From Symsagittifera roscoffensis (Eukaryota > Xenacoelomorpha > Acoela > Convolutidae): 64,000 bases of DNA. The notes under the pieces were generated by a model. It did no database searches. It was not told the DNA's origin and was given only the letters and a program-made list of their open reading frames with translations. Each line of letters begins with the position of its first letter. The first letter of the stretch is position 1. The translations under genes and the position numbers were made by a program. Where the stretch lies: NCBI RefSeq assembly GCF_963678635.1, contig NC_087068.1, positions 11,102,027 to 11,166,026 of the forward strand. The letters are read 5' to 3'. Shown here in pieces: positions 1-11,811 of this stretch.

Positions 1-1454
1 TTGCTATATCACAATGTTAAATAAGGCAACTAAGGCAATGACGTAGAGTGCGTAGGAAGTTGCAGAAGAAATAAATTATCAATTCTTCGCAAATTTACTT
101 GATGAACTACTTATACAAAGAAGAAAAACAAAATTAGTTAAGCTTAAGACGGAAAAGCTGAAAGGAAAAGCAACAAGGAAAAAGTCGAATACATGCTAAA
201 CTTTTAGCTAAAAACCGCCTTGTCCCTGCTTTAGAAGCATATTAGCTAGTTTCGGCGAATTTTGCGGGCATAAAACTTTTTTTGCTTGCTTGCAATTGGT
301 AAATTGCCAAAACTATTGCGACAACTTGAAACCCCTTACACTTCCATAGCCAAAAAACCGTAAAAAAAATGAAAACTACACAACAAAAAAAATCAAGCGT
401 AAAGTCTCCACTAAAGCAAAACTAGTTTCACAACCACAGAAAAACAAATACAAGAAAGACATTAAACATTTCTTAGTGATAGAAAACAAAAAACCTGTAG
501 TTCCAAATATCTCATTTGTTGAATACTAATCAATTGTCATCACTTCATTTTTGTCACTCCAATTTTCGAAAAAGTCAGCAGAAAGCACGTGGAAAATACG
601 TTTATAGAAGTTAGTCGAAAACCCTGAGCAAAAAATGTTTTTTTTTTCAGAAAAATTTTCATCGCCTCATTTTTAATCATTTGATATTTGAGCTTAAGCC
701 ATTCAAAAAAAACGAAGTGTGTCTTGGAAAACAAAACAAACCATTATACTGAGTTAAAGAAAAACATACGCAGCTAGCCCAAAAGACATCGCGACCAAAG
801 CTAAGAAGCAGTCAAAAAATCAAATTTTTCTATACAATCATTGTAGAACGCAGTGTATCAGACCACAAAACAACCTATAAACAGCATGTTTATCAAAGCG
901 TAAGAATTTCAGAGACAACAAGTTTATACATCAAAAAGCCTAATGCTACGGGTTAACAAAAATTGGTCAATGGCGCACTTTGACAATAACACAAGCATAA
1001 CATTGCAATCTGTATACACAACATCGAAAAACGACATCCTCAAAACATTCATGATATTCAATTTGAGACAAACATGTCACGAAAAACAATCACCAGCGTT
1101 GAATAAGCATAAGGTCTCATTTACTAATTGGCAAGAAAGGCAACAATAGTTGAGTAGAAGCCTGTTGAATCGAAAACAAAAGTTTTCACGCATCAAATCT
1201 CTTGAAACACAAGCCGATACATATTGAGCCAAAACCATTTAAGCATAAAACAAAAAAGATACTTTATTAATAAGCAGAGCTGGTGAATTTAAGAATCATA
1301 GAACGACTAGCAATTTCGGTTAAAAAAACTTAAAGTAGAAAAAAATTCCACGCAATGGAATGATAACCGACCAAAACTAAGCGGACAAACGATAGTACAA
1401 CAATCAAATTTACTCTGAAAATCTTTTCTTAATAATATTGAGAAAAAAAAACAC
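1..1454. other. Intergenic AT-rich DNA, nothing recognised
   Basis: The stretch is AT-rich with many A-runs. ORFs on either strand are shorter than 70 codons, low in complexity and resemble no family I know. I see no convincing repeat or RNA gene. Confidence 0.5.
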
Positions 1455-1525
1455 GTTCTGGACAGGACTCAAACCCCAGAACTTAAGATATCAAGGCACA
1501 AGCTATGCCACTAGGTCAAACCGGA
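1455..1525 (-). repeat. tRNA-like sequence, probable SINE head
   Basis: On the minus strand this reads like a tRNA gene: an A-box-like CCTAGTGGCATAGC followed about 35 nt later by a B-box-like GGTTTGAGTCC. The anticodon arm is irregular and the acceptor arms do not pair well. I therefore take it as the RNA polymerase III promoter head of a tRNA-derived SINE or a decayed tRNA copy. Similar heads recur at about 5.26, 23.96, 24.15, 33.02 and 46.75 kb. Confidence 0.45.
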
Positions 1526-2149
1526 GGGTTTCTCAAAATTAGAAAAACCGCGAAATATCATATAAACGCACGGTAAGTTTTTTAACAAAATTTCTTTTAT
1601 GAGCAAATGGAAGAAAAAACTAATTTCCCATTACAAGTGAACTCGCTCTTGCAAGTGAAAACACGCCATAACTTTAGGTAAAATGATCAAATAGCAAAAT
1701 CTTTTTAACTTAGAAAGCAGGATATCTTTTTTATCAGATTTTAAAGAAAATTGAATAATTATTACTCAATTGTACGCCTACATTAATAAAAACTGAACTC
1801 GTAAAAAAACACGAAACAACCTCTTTACACTTAGCTTTTAAATGCCCATGGTTCTTGTCAAAATTTCATCTCCAAGAAAAAAATATTCGGCTAAAATCGT
1901 TTATTTTAATCATTCTGTTCGCCTACAGAAGCCATAATTGATATAAGAACTCTTAAAAACTTAATACACGAAACAAAAAAAACAGAGATTACTCAAAAAT
2001 CAATTTGTTGAGCTCTAAGAAAAGCCGAACGAAAAAACCTCTCCGGACAGTATCATTTATACAGAGGCAAAGCGGAGCTTCGCACTACTTGCGATACAAC
2101 ACAATCATAAAAAAGCAAAAGTCATAATACCTTGAACCTAGGACCCAAC

Positions 2150-3200
2150 TAAAGCTGGGACCCAACTAAAGATATTTTTTGAATTTGTTATTCTGATGCG
2201 GGACAAAAACTTGTGTTTTCAGCGGCTTTGCCCAAAACCTTAGTTGTTTCTCTAACAAAATAAGTAAGAAGACTGAAAGTTTTGTGATTCTGGAATTTTC
2301 CAACGACAACCTTTCTCTTACAAAATGTTAAGGAGTGAAAACTCTTCTGCAGAAAAAATTGGCGCAACTTCTTTCAAAAAATTTCTAAAAACGGTCAAAG
2401 CTCAGCAACTTGACTTTACAAAATCCGTAACTTTTTCTGCTAAAAGCAAGTCGTGATCGTTAAAATAGAAACAATTCCCAAAATCGTGTTTCTCGATTGA
2501 AAACTTAATCTGTGAATTGGCACGGTAATTTACGAGTAGAGTAAAAAAATTCGAAAACGGTCGAATTTTCACTTAAGTGAAGGCCATAAATGGTTTCTAA
2601 AAGAAATTGTGCGTAGCAAATAAAAATTGTTAAGCTTCCAATAACCAGTTGTGTCAATTAAACCAGTGATATAAGATTTGGCAGGTTAGTTATCGAGAAA
2701 AGTCCAAAAACGGTCAAAACATCAGAAAATTGGCATTTCCAAGATTCATAGCTTTTTCTTTTAAGATATTGGGCGTAGCCGCTTATGCAGAAGAAATTTC
2801 CTTGAACCCAGCAGCCCAGGTTTGGTACGGTAGTTCTCGAGAAAATTAAGAAACTTCTCTCAACCGGATTTTTCGATTGAACCCAAAATCTCAGATGTGG
2901 GAGGTATTTTTCGGTAAAGTTCAAAAAAAATTAGGGAAAAACGCTCAAAAAAATTTTAAAATGACTATTCCGAGGACGATAACGTCTTTTGTCGAAAAAA
3001 GGGAGTGGTCGCTGATACAGACTGGAAAGGAAGACTACTAAGTCCAAAAAAAAACATTTCGAAAAACATATGACTAAAACATTTGTCTCAAGTGTTTTCT
3101 GAAATAGTGTTATATTTGCGGGAAACACGCCCAGAAACACACAGGGAATGAGTGCAGATGAGTCCTGTGAACAAAGTTGTTTACAGGACAAAATGCTTTA
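2150..3200. repeat. Degenerate tandem array (array type B, copy 1)
   Basis: Related blocks recur roughly every 150-200 bp, each with phrases such as 'cataactttttc', 'gcttatgcagaa' and 'ttctcgagaaaa'. A second array with the same opening (a block starting 'ttctgatgcgg' then 'cttagttgtttctcta') lies at 45.07-46.33 kb. The units are strongly diverged, so this is an old satellite-like component of a dispersed element. Short ORFs here are fortuitous. Confidence 0.5.
3155..3196 (+). other. Hammerhead-like hairpin, degraded
   Basis: The sequence CAGATGA is followed by a near-perfect 11-bp stem (GTCCTGTGAAC against GTTTACAGGAC, one G-T pair, loop AAAGTT) and then AAAA. This is the layout of a hammerhead ribozyme core (CUGAUGA, stem II, GAAA) with a substitution in each conserved box. 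Related sequences occur at 24.46 and 43.64 kb. Catalysis is doubtful in this copy. Confidence 0.3.
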
Positions 3201-5261
3201 CCCTTACACAGGTACTCTTTACCTTGCTATCTTAAGCACAGAGGCAAAGCAGATCCTAGCACAATTTGAGATGTATTAATTATATTTATTAAATGAGAAA
3301 ATCAAGAATATTTTCGCATATTGCATTTTTATCACATCAGCGAGAGATACCCGAAACCATTAATCATGCAGTGAGGTGAGTTATACTTCACTCAAAGTTT
3401 TAAGCATTCCTGCAATGCATTAAATTGCTCAGAATACAAAAAACCATTTGTAGAACGCAAAAAACCATTTGTAGAAACCATTTGTAGAAAATTTCAGTTG
3501 AACGGAAGCCATTGAAAAAAGCAAAGAATGCACAACACTTATCTAATTCAATAAAAAATGTACGTCAAAACAAAATTATTGTGACCAAAGCAAAATTGAT
3601 GAAAAAAGGTAAATGAAAAATCAACCTCAATCAAAATTAATCGAAAATTTTATGAAAGAAGCGCAAAAACTTATGAACTCAATTACCTGCAAGATAAATA
3701 TGATAAAAACGACTGACCACTCAACAAGTAAAAAATGGGTTTTCACTAACATTAAGCTCTTAATGAAGGAGCTGAAAAAGTCAGAACACTAAATTTCGTT
3801 TTATCAACGGACCTGTGAGGTAGATTTTGATCTTTGGCAAATTTCAAAAAAGAGCTAATTCAACTTCAGATGTTATCACCTAACATGTTTAAAAAGGCAA
3901 GAAAAAGCCGACACAGTTAGAGACCTCCAAAGATATGTAAATCTACCAACCAATTAGCAAAAAAAATATCACCTTGTAATAACGCTTACCGTAACAAGTA
4001 TACCTCCTTTACAAAGCATCCAGTAAACAGCATCCCTACATAGAGCACCTTAGTAATTTTGCTATTTCTCCTTATCCCCTTCCAGTGAGCTCAAGTATTC
4101 ATGGGACAATGTCTAGTAATCGGTTGCAAAACTTTTGCTTATTGCAAGGGTAAACACAGAGCCATAGCTGCACTTGACAAAAAACGGCAAAAAGAAGCTC
4201 TCATGTGAAAAATAAGGTTACGTTTAGGAAAAAAAGCTTTAAGTTTCCCGAAAATCTACGCAATTCCTCAAAAGAAAACTGCTAAGCCTTAAAATCAATC
4301 ATTTGCGTTGTAAAAATAGACCAGTTTACCGAAGAAGTTATGAGCCCTCGCTTATTTGTCCACTCTCCAATTTCATTTTCAAAATCAGAGAAACTTCGAC
4401 GTGCCGAAAAATAAACTAAACTTATTCAGCTTAAAGTAAGTCCTAGCTTCCGCCTATTTCAATTTTTTTTTTCTGTATAATAAAATCGGAACGTCGCAAG
4501 TCATTGAGACATAACATCCAACCAACACATTTCATTAGAAAACATTAAACTGAGTCGGAAACAGATTGACTTAAAATATAAGCTGATCGTTACGCGCCTT
4601 TAATTTTCACTGACTTGATGTTACAAAAACATAGAACAATAAAGTTTTGACGCGTTGTATTCCAGAATCTTTTTGTCATTGCAAGTTAGTAAAAAAATAT
4701 TTTAAAAATATCCTTAGAAAAATTATTTGCAGAAAAAAAATTAGAACTTTGGAACAGAAAAGGTAAGAAAAAATTATCCATTGCCTAGAAAAACATTTTG
4801 ATTTCCATCTTCAATGGTTAAGTGCATTGCTCTGATAGAACCCGTAAAAAAGATACATTTGAAGTAGATTTTTTTTGGCGTTAATTCTTAGAGGCTTTAT
4901 TTTTAGTAGGATGTGAATCATCTTCTCCAAATTAGTTATATTGTGGAAAGACATATGGAGGTAGTTTTCTTAAAGCTAACAGTATCAATTATTGAATTCG
5001 ATTCACCTGATATATCGTAGCCAAAAAGCTTTCAAAACATATTCAACTCATTAAAAAGCTTGCGTTTCTCGGCACTGGAACAAAACCGGCTTTTGATGTC
5101 TGGCGCCATTTTCTCCGTCAGCTCTGAATGTTCCTATCCTCATAAGTGACAATAAATTGCTTTTAAATCTTTTGTGGATCTAGCGCAGTACTTTTAATAC
5201 CGCTCTCGGATTTGTTTTTTTTTGTTAATAATGCTTATATATAGACAAGTAGTGCCATTTA
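3200..5261. other. Intergenic, old repeat fragments
   Basis: There is no gene. 3427-3490 has three short direct repeats containing 'accatttgtagaa'. 4105-4155 carries a diverged copy of the hairpin-ended element seen at 34.5 and 43.6 kb (pairing 'cttttgc' with 'gcaaggg'). The rest is AT-rich and unrecognised. Confidence 0.4.
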
Positions 5262-5340
5262 CAGGGATTTAGCATAGTGGTAAGGCGTTCGCTTCGATAT
5301 CGTTAGATCGTGTATTCGATCGCCTGCCATGGCAAGTTTA
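5262..5340 (+). repeat. tRNA-like SINE head
   Basis: An A-box-like TAGCATAGTGGTAAGGCG is followed by a B-box-like TATTCGATCGC at tRNA-like spacing. The folded arms are imperfect. The downstream sequence to about 5480 shares 'agagcttcgct' with other SINE-like repeats in the window. It is probably a SINE in the 5' flank or 5' intron of the CSP gene. Confidence 0.45.
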
Positions 5341-5652
5341 AGTGTGTGACCTCTAGCTTCAAGTCTACCATGGCCTGACCAATTTCGGCTGCAATAGTAG
5401 TACCACGTAAAAATTCTAGACACAAAAAAACTGCCTTGAGTAGCCAAAACAGAGCTTCGCTCAGCAAAATAGCTCAGTGTAGCATAGGCTGAAATAAGAG
5501 AAACGGCTTGGACAGGCTGGATAGCCTTTCAAAGAATCTCTGCGAGTCGCAGAAACCACCATTGTTATTATTATTATCATGATCAATTCTGTTTCTTAAC
5601 TCTTTAATGTGTTCACAGACCTCGAGTACCGTGAGAGAAGAGTGGGAAAAGA

Positions 5653-8600
5653 ATGGCCCCTCAGCACTGCAGATGCAGGAAGGGCACTGTGCCCCGTGCA
5701 TTCACCAGACAGGGCTTCACCCTCTACGAGAGACTGGACCTGGAGAAGGACCACTGCACGGAGAAGGACATTGTCAAACAGTACAAGAGGTAGATTCATT
5801 TTGGAGCCCATTTCATTTAAAAAATTCAGGAGAGAGGAAAAGTGGAGCTTCGCACGCACAACTAGCGATACGGGTTAAAAAGCGTGGCACGCAAGTCCAC
5901 ATAAAAATTGACAACAGCCAAAGAAAAATAATCGGGAAAAAATCGAAAACTACGGTGCTACCAAAACTTCAGATGTTACTCTCGAATGAAGTTCCGTTTG
6001 AGAAAAAATATGACGAAAAAAATTTGTCAGCAGAAGATAAGCGTTGAAATAAAACTTATCGGTTAATAACTCGACAAAAATTGGGTATAAGCCCGCTGAA
6101 ACAAGAAATATTTGCATTAACACTTCTTGCAACTTTCGCATATGCTTCCCAACAAGCAAACACGAATCGAAAACTATTATCGCTCTTCAAATGACGCAAT
6201 ATGAGGCAAAAAAGTCGAAATAAGATTATCCAAACCCATCAAGCACAAAAATCAAGCAAAAAAGAGTAGCCGGTTGCTGTGCAATCAGTACCAAAAGTTC
6301 CGACCACATTCAAAAAAAGTTCCGACCACATTTTTTGCGAGAACGGCAAAGAAAGGAATAACAAAAAATCCAATTTTTCGGAAGATTTTTTTTTTGAATT
6401 TTTGAAAGACTATTGCAAAGGAAGCGCTAAATGAAGCTTCGAAAACTTATTTTCATGGATAGTTTTCTGATTTTAACATCTACTCCCTCGCTAGTACCCG
6501 ATTGCAATACCCTTGCTCATCTTAAAATAAAAAAAAAGTCATTCTACATACTCAGGGACATTCAGGTTTGGACATTTTCAAAGATCTTGATTCGTTAAAA
6601 ATGTTCGAGCATTGGGTCATGAGAATAACCCCCTATTTTGTTCTAGATTGACAGATGAAAACCACCCGGACAAACATCCCGATGACGAAGAGCGCAAAGT
6701 CAAGTTTGTTCAGGCTAGTAGAGATTATAATGCCCAGCGAAACTCATTTGGTTTCCGACCTGATTTTTACTTGCCTTTTTGGCTTATAATTATCGATGAA
6801 AAATTGCTAACCTATTCTTAGTAAGATTTTCATGGATTTTTCCGTGCTATTTCATAGCTAAATTAATTAGCGCTTATTTATCGAAAAAAAAATGATAAAT
6901 AAGCAATAATTCATCGATAAAAAATTGATAATTTTTCCAGCGCTAAATTAGCGACAATCCATCGATAAATTTTGCTATTGTGGCGATGAACATTGTTAAT
7001 TCATCGATGGCGATCGCTGTTTTTTTTTCACTTTTTTATCGCTAATTTTCAATGTGAGCTCAACCCGGGTTACGCCAAACTCTAAAGTCTCACAAACATT
7101 TCAGCGTTATATTTCAACGTCATTTTAACTATAGTTACCGCTCTTTTTTGTTGGCACTATGAAATACATGACAAATGTCATAATCATAATCGTTACTTTG
7201 CAGAAGAAGTTTTTACAGTGGATCGCTGTATCACTGTAACAAACCCTCCTTATTCGATTTTCTGACACTGAAATTGCTTTACTATTTGACATATAATTAT
7301 TAACTCAAAAAGTGATTTGGCAGAAACACCTTTCGTTCGTTTAATTTATTCAGGTGTCTGAAGCATACGCAGTACTCAGTGACCCCAAGAAAAAAGAAGT
7401 CTACGACAAATTCGGCAGTTTGGGCATCCACGTTGGCCAACTGGTGGGATACAACAAAGTGGAAAAGTATCTCACGAAAAGGTAATCTAGGGGGGATCCC
7501 TAATGCACAAAGGATCGAATACGCGAAATAATTGTCAGCCAATCAGAGCTCAGTATTCAGAAATTCGAAAGAAGCAAGCGCTAAAATAAGTCAGACAATT
7601 CAAAGGGCGTTGATTGGTTTAGAATTTTCGCACATGAGAATAGTCCTCGTAATCTACTTTATTACTAATGTTACAAAATACAAGTTGTTCCTTTTTCCGA
7701 CCTACCTTTTTCAAAATCATCGATGAAGTTTCTTGGGATGAAATTTAATTATCATCTAAATGAAAAACGCGTCAATCTAATTTTTAGTAGCAGAAAAAAG
7801 TTAGCCTACGTGCATTTAGGTCGGCAGGGTACAAATTCACGACAGTGATGATATTTCTACTGACCGGCTGTTGTTTCTGTTGCTGCTGCTACTTCTGTTT
7901 CTGCTTCTGCTGTGGATTGTGTCTACCCAAAAGGGACACTAAGACAGCCAGGGGTATCAAAGAGGGCAGAATTGAGTCACAAAACCCATACGAGAAACAC
8001 ATGGACAAAGGGTGAGGAAAACAGGCTTCCGGTTTTTAATTATTTAAGACTGAAGGCCTAATCTAAAGGTTAATTATCTGAGCTTAAATAAACCATGACC
8101 CGCTAGCAAAGTTGTGAGCATTTAAATTTTAACTGAGAACCATATTATCGCTATCAAGCTACACTACCATTTGCTTTACACTGCTATTTAGTATTTACTA
8201 CCTCGTTGACCTTGTAGAAGTTAGAGGCAATTTAGAGAAAATGACAAAAGGTGACCTTGAGTACTCTAAAACTTTTCTGAAGTAAGACCACAGAGAAAGT
8301 CGAAGCATTTGCTCGATGACTTTGCTACTTCATTTTAATCAAACTGAAAATAATTCTTTTGCACTTGAATGAATATTTTGTCACTCCTAAATCGAACATC
8401 CGTAAAAAGAGAAAAAATAATGAGAGAAATTCTTTTAAAAGTATGAAAAAGCATCTGAAATCTAACAAAATCGGGAACAATCGGGAACGGCAACGGGAAA
8501 AGGAAAAAATGACTAAGGTATCTGCTTATCGATCGGACAGTCGGTGGTTCGAGTCCCATCATATGATCTGTACTCATTACTCGTTGCTTGACGGCCAGGC

Positions 8601-8931
8601 AACGTCACACAGCCGAGAAAACAAGCATCAAAATTGCTCTTTTATGGTTAAAGTAAGTCTTCGTCAGACACACAACTGTCCTTGTAATAAAGTATGAGCA
8701 GGTTGTATGCGGTTCGTTCATTATATTCTTTGATAAAAAAGTCCTCATATAATTTGCAGGCAAAAATCATGGAAAGAGAAGGTGGTCACAGAGCAGCCTC
8801 GAAACAACAGCAACAACAACAATAGCAGAACCAAAGAAGAGAAAAAACGCACTCCCACAACCCCTCAAGTGGAGATCAAAGATTCAGACTCCTCAAATGA
8901 CGAAAAAAAGAGGGAAAAAGGAACGACATGA
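5653..8931 (+). CDS. DNAJC5: Cysteine string protein (DnaJ homologue subfamily C member 5), five coding exons
   Basis: Coding exons: 5653-5789, 6647-6713, 7354-7481, 7820-8011, 8760-8931; together 696 nt, 231 residues (mammalian CSP is about 198). The J domain spans residues 22-89, with HPD at 52-54 and the block YDKFGSLG at 85-92. A cysteine string at 128-145 has 11 Cys within 18 residues, the palmitoylated membrane anchor of this family. The tail is hydrophilic, Asn/Lys/Glu-rich and not conserved. The family is an Hsc70 co-chaperone on synaptic and secretory vesicles that protects SNAP-25. An in-frame TGA lies 15 nt before the ATG, and an acceptor at 5617-5618 implies an upstream non-coding exon. 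Three introns are GT-AG. Intron 2 must use GC (CAG|GCTAGT): the nearby GT sites break the frame or delete conserved J-domain residues. A possible alternative last exon lies at 19.5 kb. The polyadenylation signal is probably AATAAA at 9094. Confidence 0.93.
6647..6720 (+). other. CSP exon 2 with non-canonical GC splice donor
   Basis: Exon 6647-6713 encodes the J-domain segment containing HPD and KFVQ. The next exon starts VSEAYAVL, and the join aligns without a gap to other CSPs. This needs a cut at CAG|GCTAGT. The downstream GT in GCTAGTAG shifts the frame and meets TGA at once. The upstream GT sites remove conserved residues. Confidence 0.75.
6868..7050. repeat. Inverted-repeat-rich AT segment in CSP intron 2
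   Basis: A perfect 11-bp inverted repeat (GCTTATTTATC and GATAAATAAGC) has an 11-nt A-rich loop. Nearby are repeated ATCGAT motifs and two copies of AGCGCTAA about 70 nt apart. It is probably a decayed foldback or MITE-type element. No target duplication was found. Confidence 0.4.
7490..7648. mobile_element. Short Mutator-like MITE inserted at the splice donor of CSP intron 3
   Basis: A 159-bp segment is flanked by direct repeats GTAATCTA (7482-7489 and 7649-7656), a likely target-site duplication. The ends are imperfectly inverted (GGGGGGATCCCTAATGC against GAGGACTATTCTCATGTGC). They resemble a 307-bp element at 37.84 kb, which also carries 'ctattctcatgcgcgaa' and 'cagccaatcag'. The left target copy begins with the GT donor of CSP intron 3, so the insertion lies 8 nt inside the intron and duplicated the donor hexamer. 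Confidence 0.65.
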
Positions 8932-9022
8932 CGCATTCAAGCTCAAAATTGTTAATTATAGGGCTTTGCGATCAACATGCAATCGTGTGTAGAAAAAAAC
9001 ATCGTTAAATATCAAAACTTGC

Positions 9023-11811
9023 AAGCGCAGTAGTTTTTTCACTCATTGAAATAGCTTTTCCAGAGTCATGAACAAAAAATCCCAGAACTTCACAATAAAA
9101 ACAATCAGTTATCTTATCGATTTAAAATTAGATACAGACAAGAAATCCAGCCACGAAAACTCAAATTTGAGCGAGAACAACGTCTAAGACTTTTTGAAAA
9201 CTATTAGCGAAACAAAAAAAACACCTGAATAAATGGAAATTCACTTTTTTCATTAACACATGCTCACCATAGGAGAAGAGCTAGTTTGAATACGACATTG
9301 TCGAAAATCTAGACAAAGATGTTGACAACTCATTAGACAATGATGCCTATATGTCCGTTTCTCGGCAGGCCAACAACACTCTACGTAGTCAGGAGAGAGA
9401 CAGAGGCTCATACAGGTATTATACTTCACTTCGAAATTAAATCTCTTTATCTCAGCTTCTAAAAAAACAAAGCTCGTTTGTTGATCATTTCTCTCGTGTG
9501 CGAATGGTCTAACATATTTCACTTTAGTCCCATTTCTCAACTTAAAAAAGAAGTGACAAAAGTAACAATGAAAAAAGTGACTCGTTTTTACTTTGCATTT
9601 TCATCCGCTTTACAAATTTGAAAAGTAGTTTTCAAAACCCTATGAACATTGGGAAGCTGAACAGATATACTCTTCTTAACACATTTAATAGGCATCTCTT
9701 AATTTAAAAAGATCAAAAAGATCAAGCAGTTGGCCATAATATCATTAAAACTATCATGAAAAGGGAAAATGTTTCTCTTTGTCTTGAACAATTTTCAACG
9801 TTTGAGTTTCAACGAAAAAAATATCACCTTAAAGCGCTTTTAATTAAAAAATATTTTAAAATTGAAAATTTTTTAATCAAAAGGACCTGGCATGAAAAAA
9901 GAGGATCACAAGATAACTTTTATTTTTAATTCAGAAGCCTATCAATTAAAATCCACCTCTGAAGCAATAAGTCACTTTTCCGCGTCATCTACATTCTTAC
10001 TATTTTGTTCTGCTTCTTGTGCTTTCCATTTAGCAACCGAATGTAGAAAAAACTTAGTTTATGACTTGAACATTTTCGAAAAACAACCCAGCATATCAAT
10101 TCGCTTTAAATCATATCAACCTAAGACAAATTCGGTTTATTTGCTAAAAGGAAGGAAAAATGGCGCAACAAAACGTGAAAAACTCTAAATTCGAAGGTGG
10201 ATTTTGAAGTCCCAGCGGAATACGCAAAATTGACTTTTGATTCTTTTCATCAAAAAAGTGCCAATTAGAGGCAGATTTCAGCGAGCGCCTAAAACGCTAT
10301 TTTTTGGTCGAAATAGGTGTTTTTTCTTCAAAAATGTGGCCTTTTTGTTTTAAAAAAGTTCGTAGGACGCAGAAATTTTGGTCAAAACACGGTCTTTACA
10401 ATTTTTTTGAAAATCCCCTAGCCCCCATCCCCCTCTAAAAAATCCTAGCACGCCCCTGGTAAGAATCATAAATTGTTCTTGAAATACGAAGAGCTTTGAT
10501 TCCATTTATTTTACTTTGAAACTCGAATTTGTAATTTTTTTTTCAAAAACAAGTCGGTATTTTTTCTGTTTCTTACATTCATTGACACTTTTCTAATTGT
10601 TAGTCCAAGTCAACGATCGATACTTGTGAGTGATTATTTAATCCAAAATATCCATTTTTCTCATGAAAAAAAATTAACACAAAGGCGACGCCATGCTTAG
10701 CAATGCTTTTGATGCAATATTAACATAGCATGGTAAGCTAGCCGACAGAGAATTAGGCTGAGGCAATTGGAGTCGAAATATATATTTGATAACAAATCAA
10801 ACAATACGTCTACGATAACTTCACGCGCTTGGCTCGAATGAAGTTCAATTTCAGAAAAACTTGTCAAAAAACAATCTTAAGCGTTAAATTCGAGCAACTA
10901 AAGCCACTTACTTGCCATAAAAATTTAACCACAAAAAAACCTATTTTTGCTCTTCACACGACACAATAAAATAGGACTAGGTCGATATAAAAAGTCGAAA
11001 TTACTTCAGATATATGAAATAAAAATCGAAAAATGCTTACTCGACAAAGAATCTGGATCCTGATTATGAAATAAGGGGTCCGGTTTTCACACGATTCTCC
11101 CCTCACGAAATTATTGGCACATTTCGCGCCATTCATATTTCGCCGCTCAAATCGTCAATTAAGAAAGCGGCGATTAATTAATTGTTTAAGAAGTAAAGGG
11201 CGAAACGTGCGAGGACGAAATGTGTCAAATTTTGAGGGGCAAAAAGTGCTACTAAATTTGAGAGAAGCTAAATATGTGTGAAAATTTTTTTTGAAATTTT
11301 CGAATCACGAAATATGTGGTTCGAATCACGAGAGTAAGGGCTTCAATATGATATATCACTCAACCCAGTCTGATGGTTACTTGAGGTACCTGATTTTGTA
11401 TTAAAAACAAAAAGAACAAACTAAAACACACTCAAATACAAAGTTCCTTACCATTTTCAATGGTCGAAACAACAACAAATTTAATTCTACCGTTGAAATA
11501 GACTGAGCATATACAGCAGCTTCGAAAAAAAACCAATTCTAAAGATTTTCTACTCTATGATCTTATATCTTATCTACAGAATTACTTAATTTCATTTTTA
11601 ATTATTTTGAGCGTATATCAATTGATGCCATCAATGATTTAACCAACTGTAACTGATAAAAGTCAATAGACTATTTTCGAACATCAATGAATTGTTTGAA
11701 AACTTTCGAAAGTATAAAAATCCTCAAATCTCGGAAATCAAAAAGACTTTAGCAGTTAAATTTAAAAGCCAAACTTACAACCTCAAAAACTCTGCCAGTA
11801 GCGCGACCTAA
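9023..11811. repeat. 2.79-kb tandem duplication, copy 1
   Basis: This unit is repeated almost exactly at 11812-14602 with an offset of 2789-2790 nt. By eye I count about eight substitutions and two single-base length changes in A/T runs, so identity is above 99%. Copy 1 begins 91 nt after the CSP stop codon and includes the probable polyadenylation signal at 9094. Paired ORFs of 60-108 codons in the two copies resemble no known protein and are probably chance. It could be a young duplication or two haplotypes joined in assembly. Confidence 0.9.

Noticed and set aside
5607-6047. 146-codon plus-strand ORF over CSP exon 1
   Set aside because: Wrong frame. The J-domain frame starts at 5653 and leaves through the donor at 5790.
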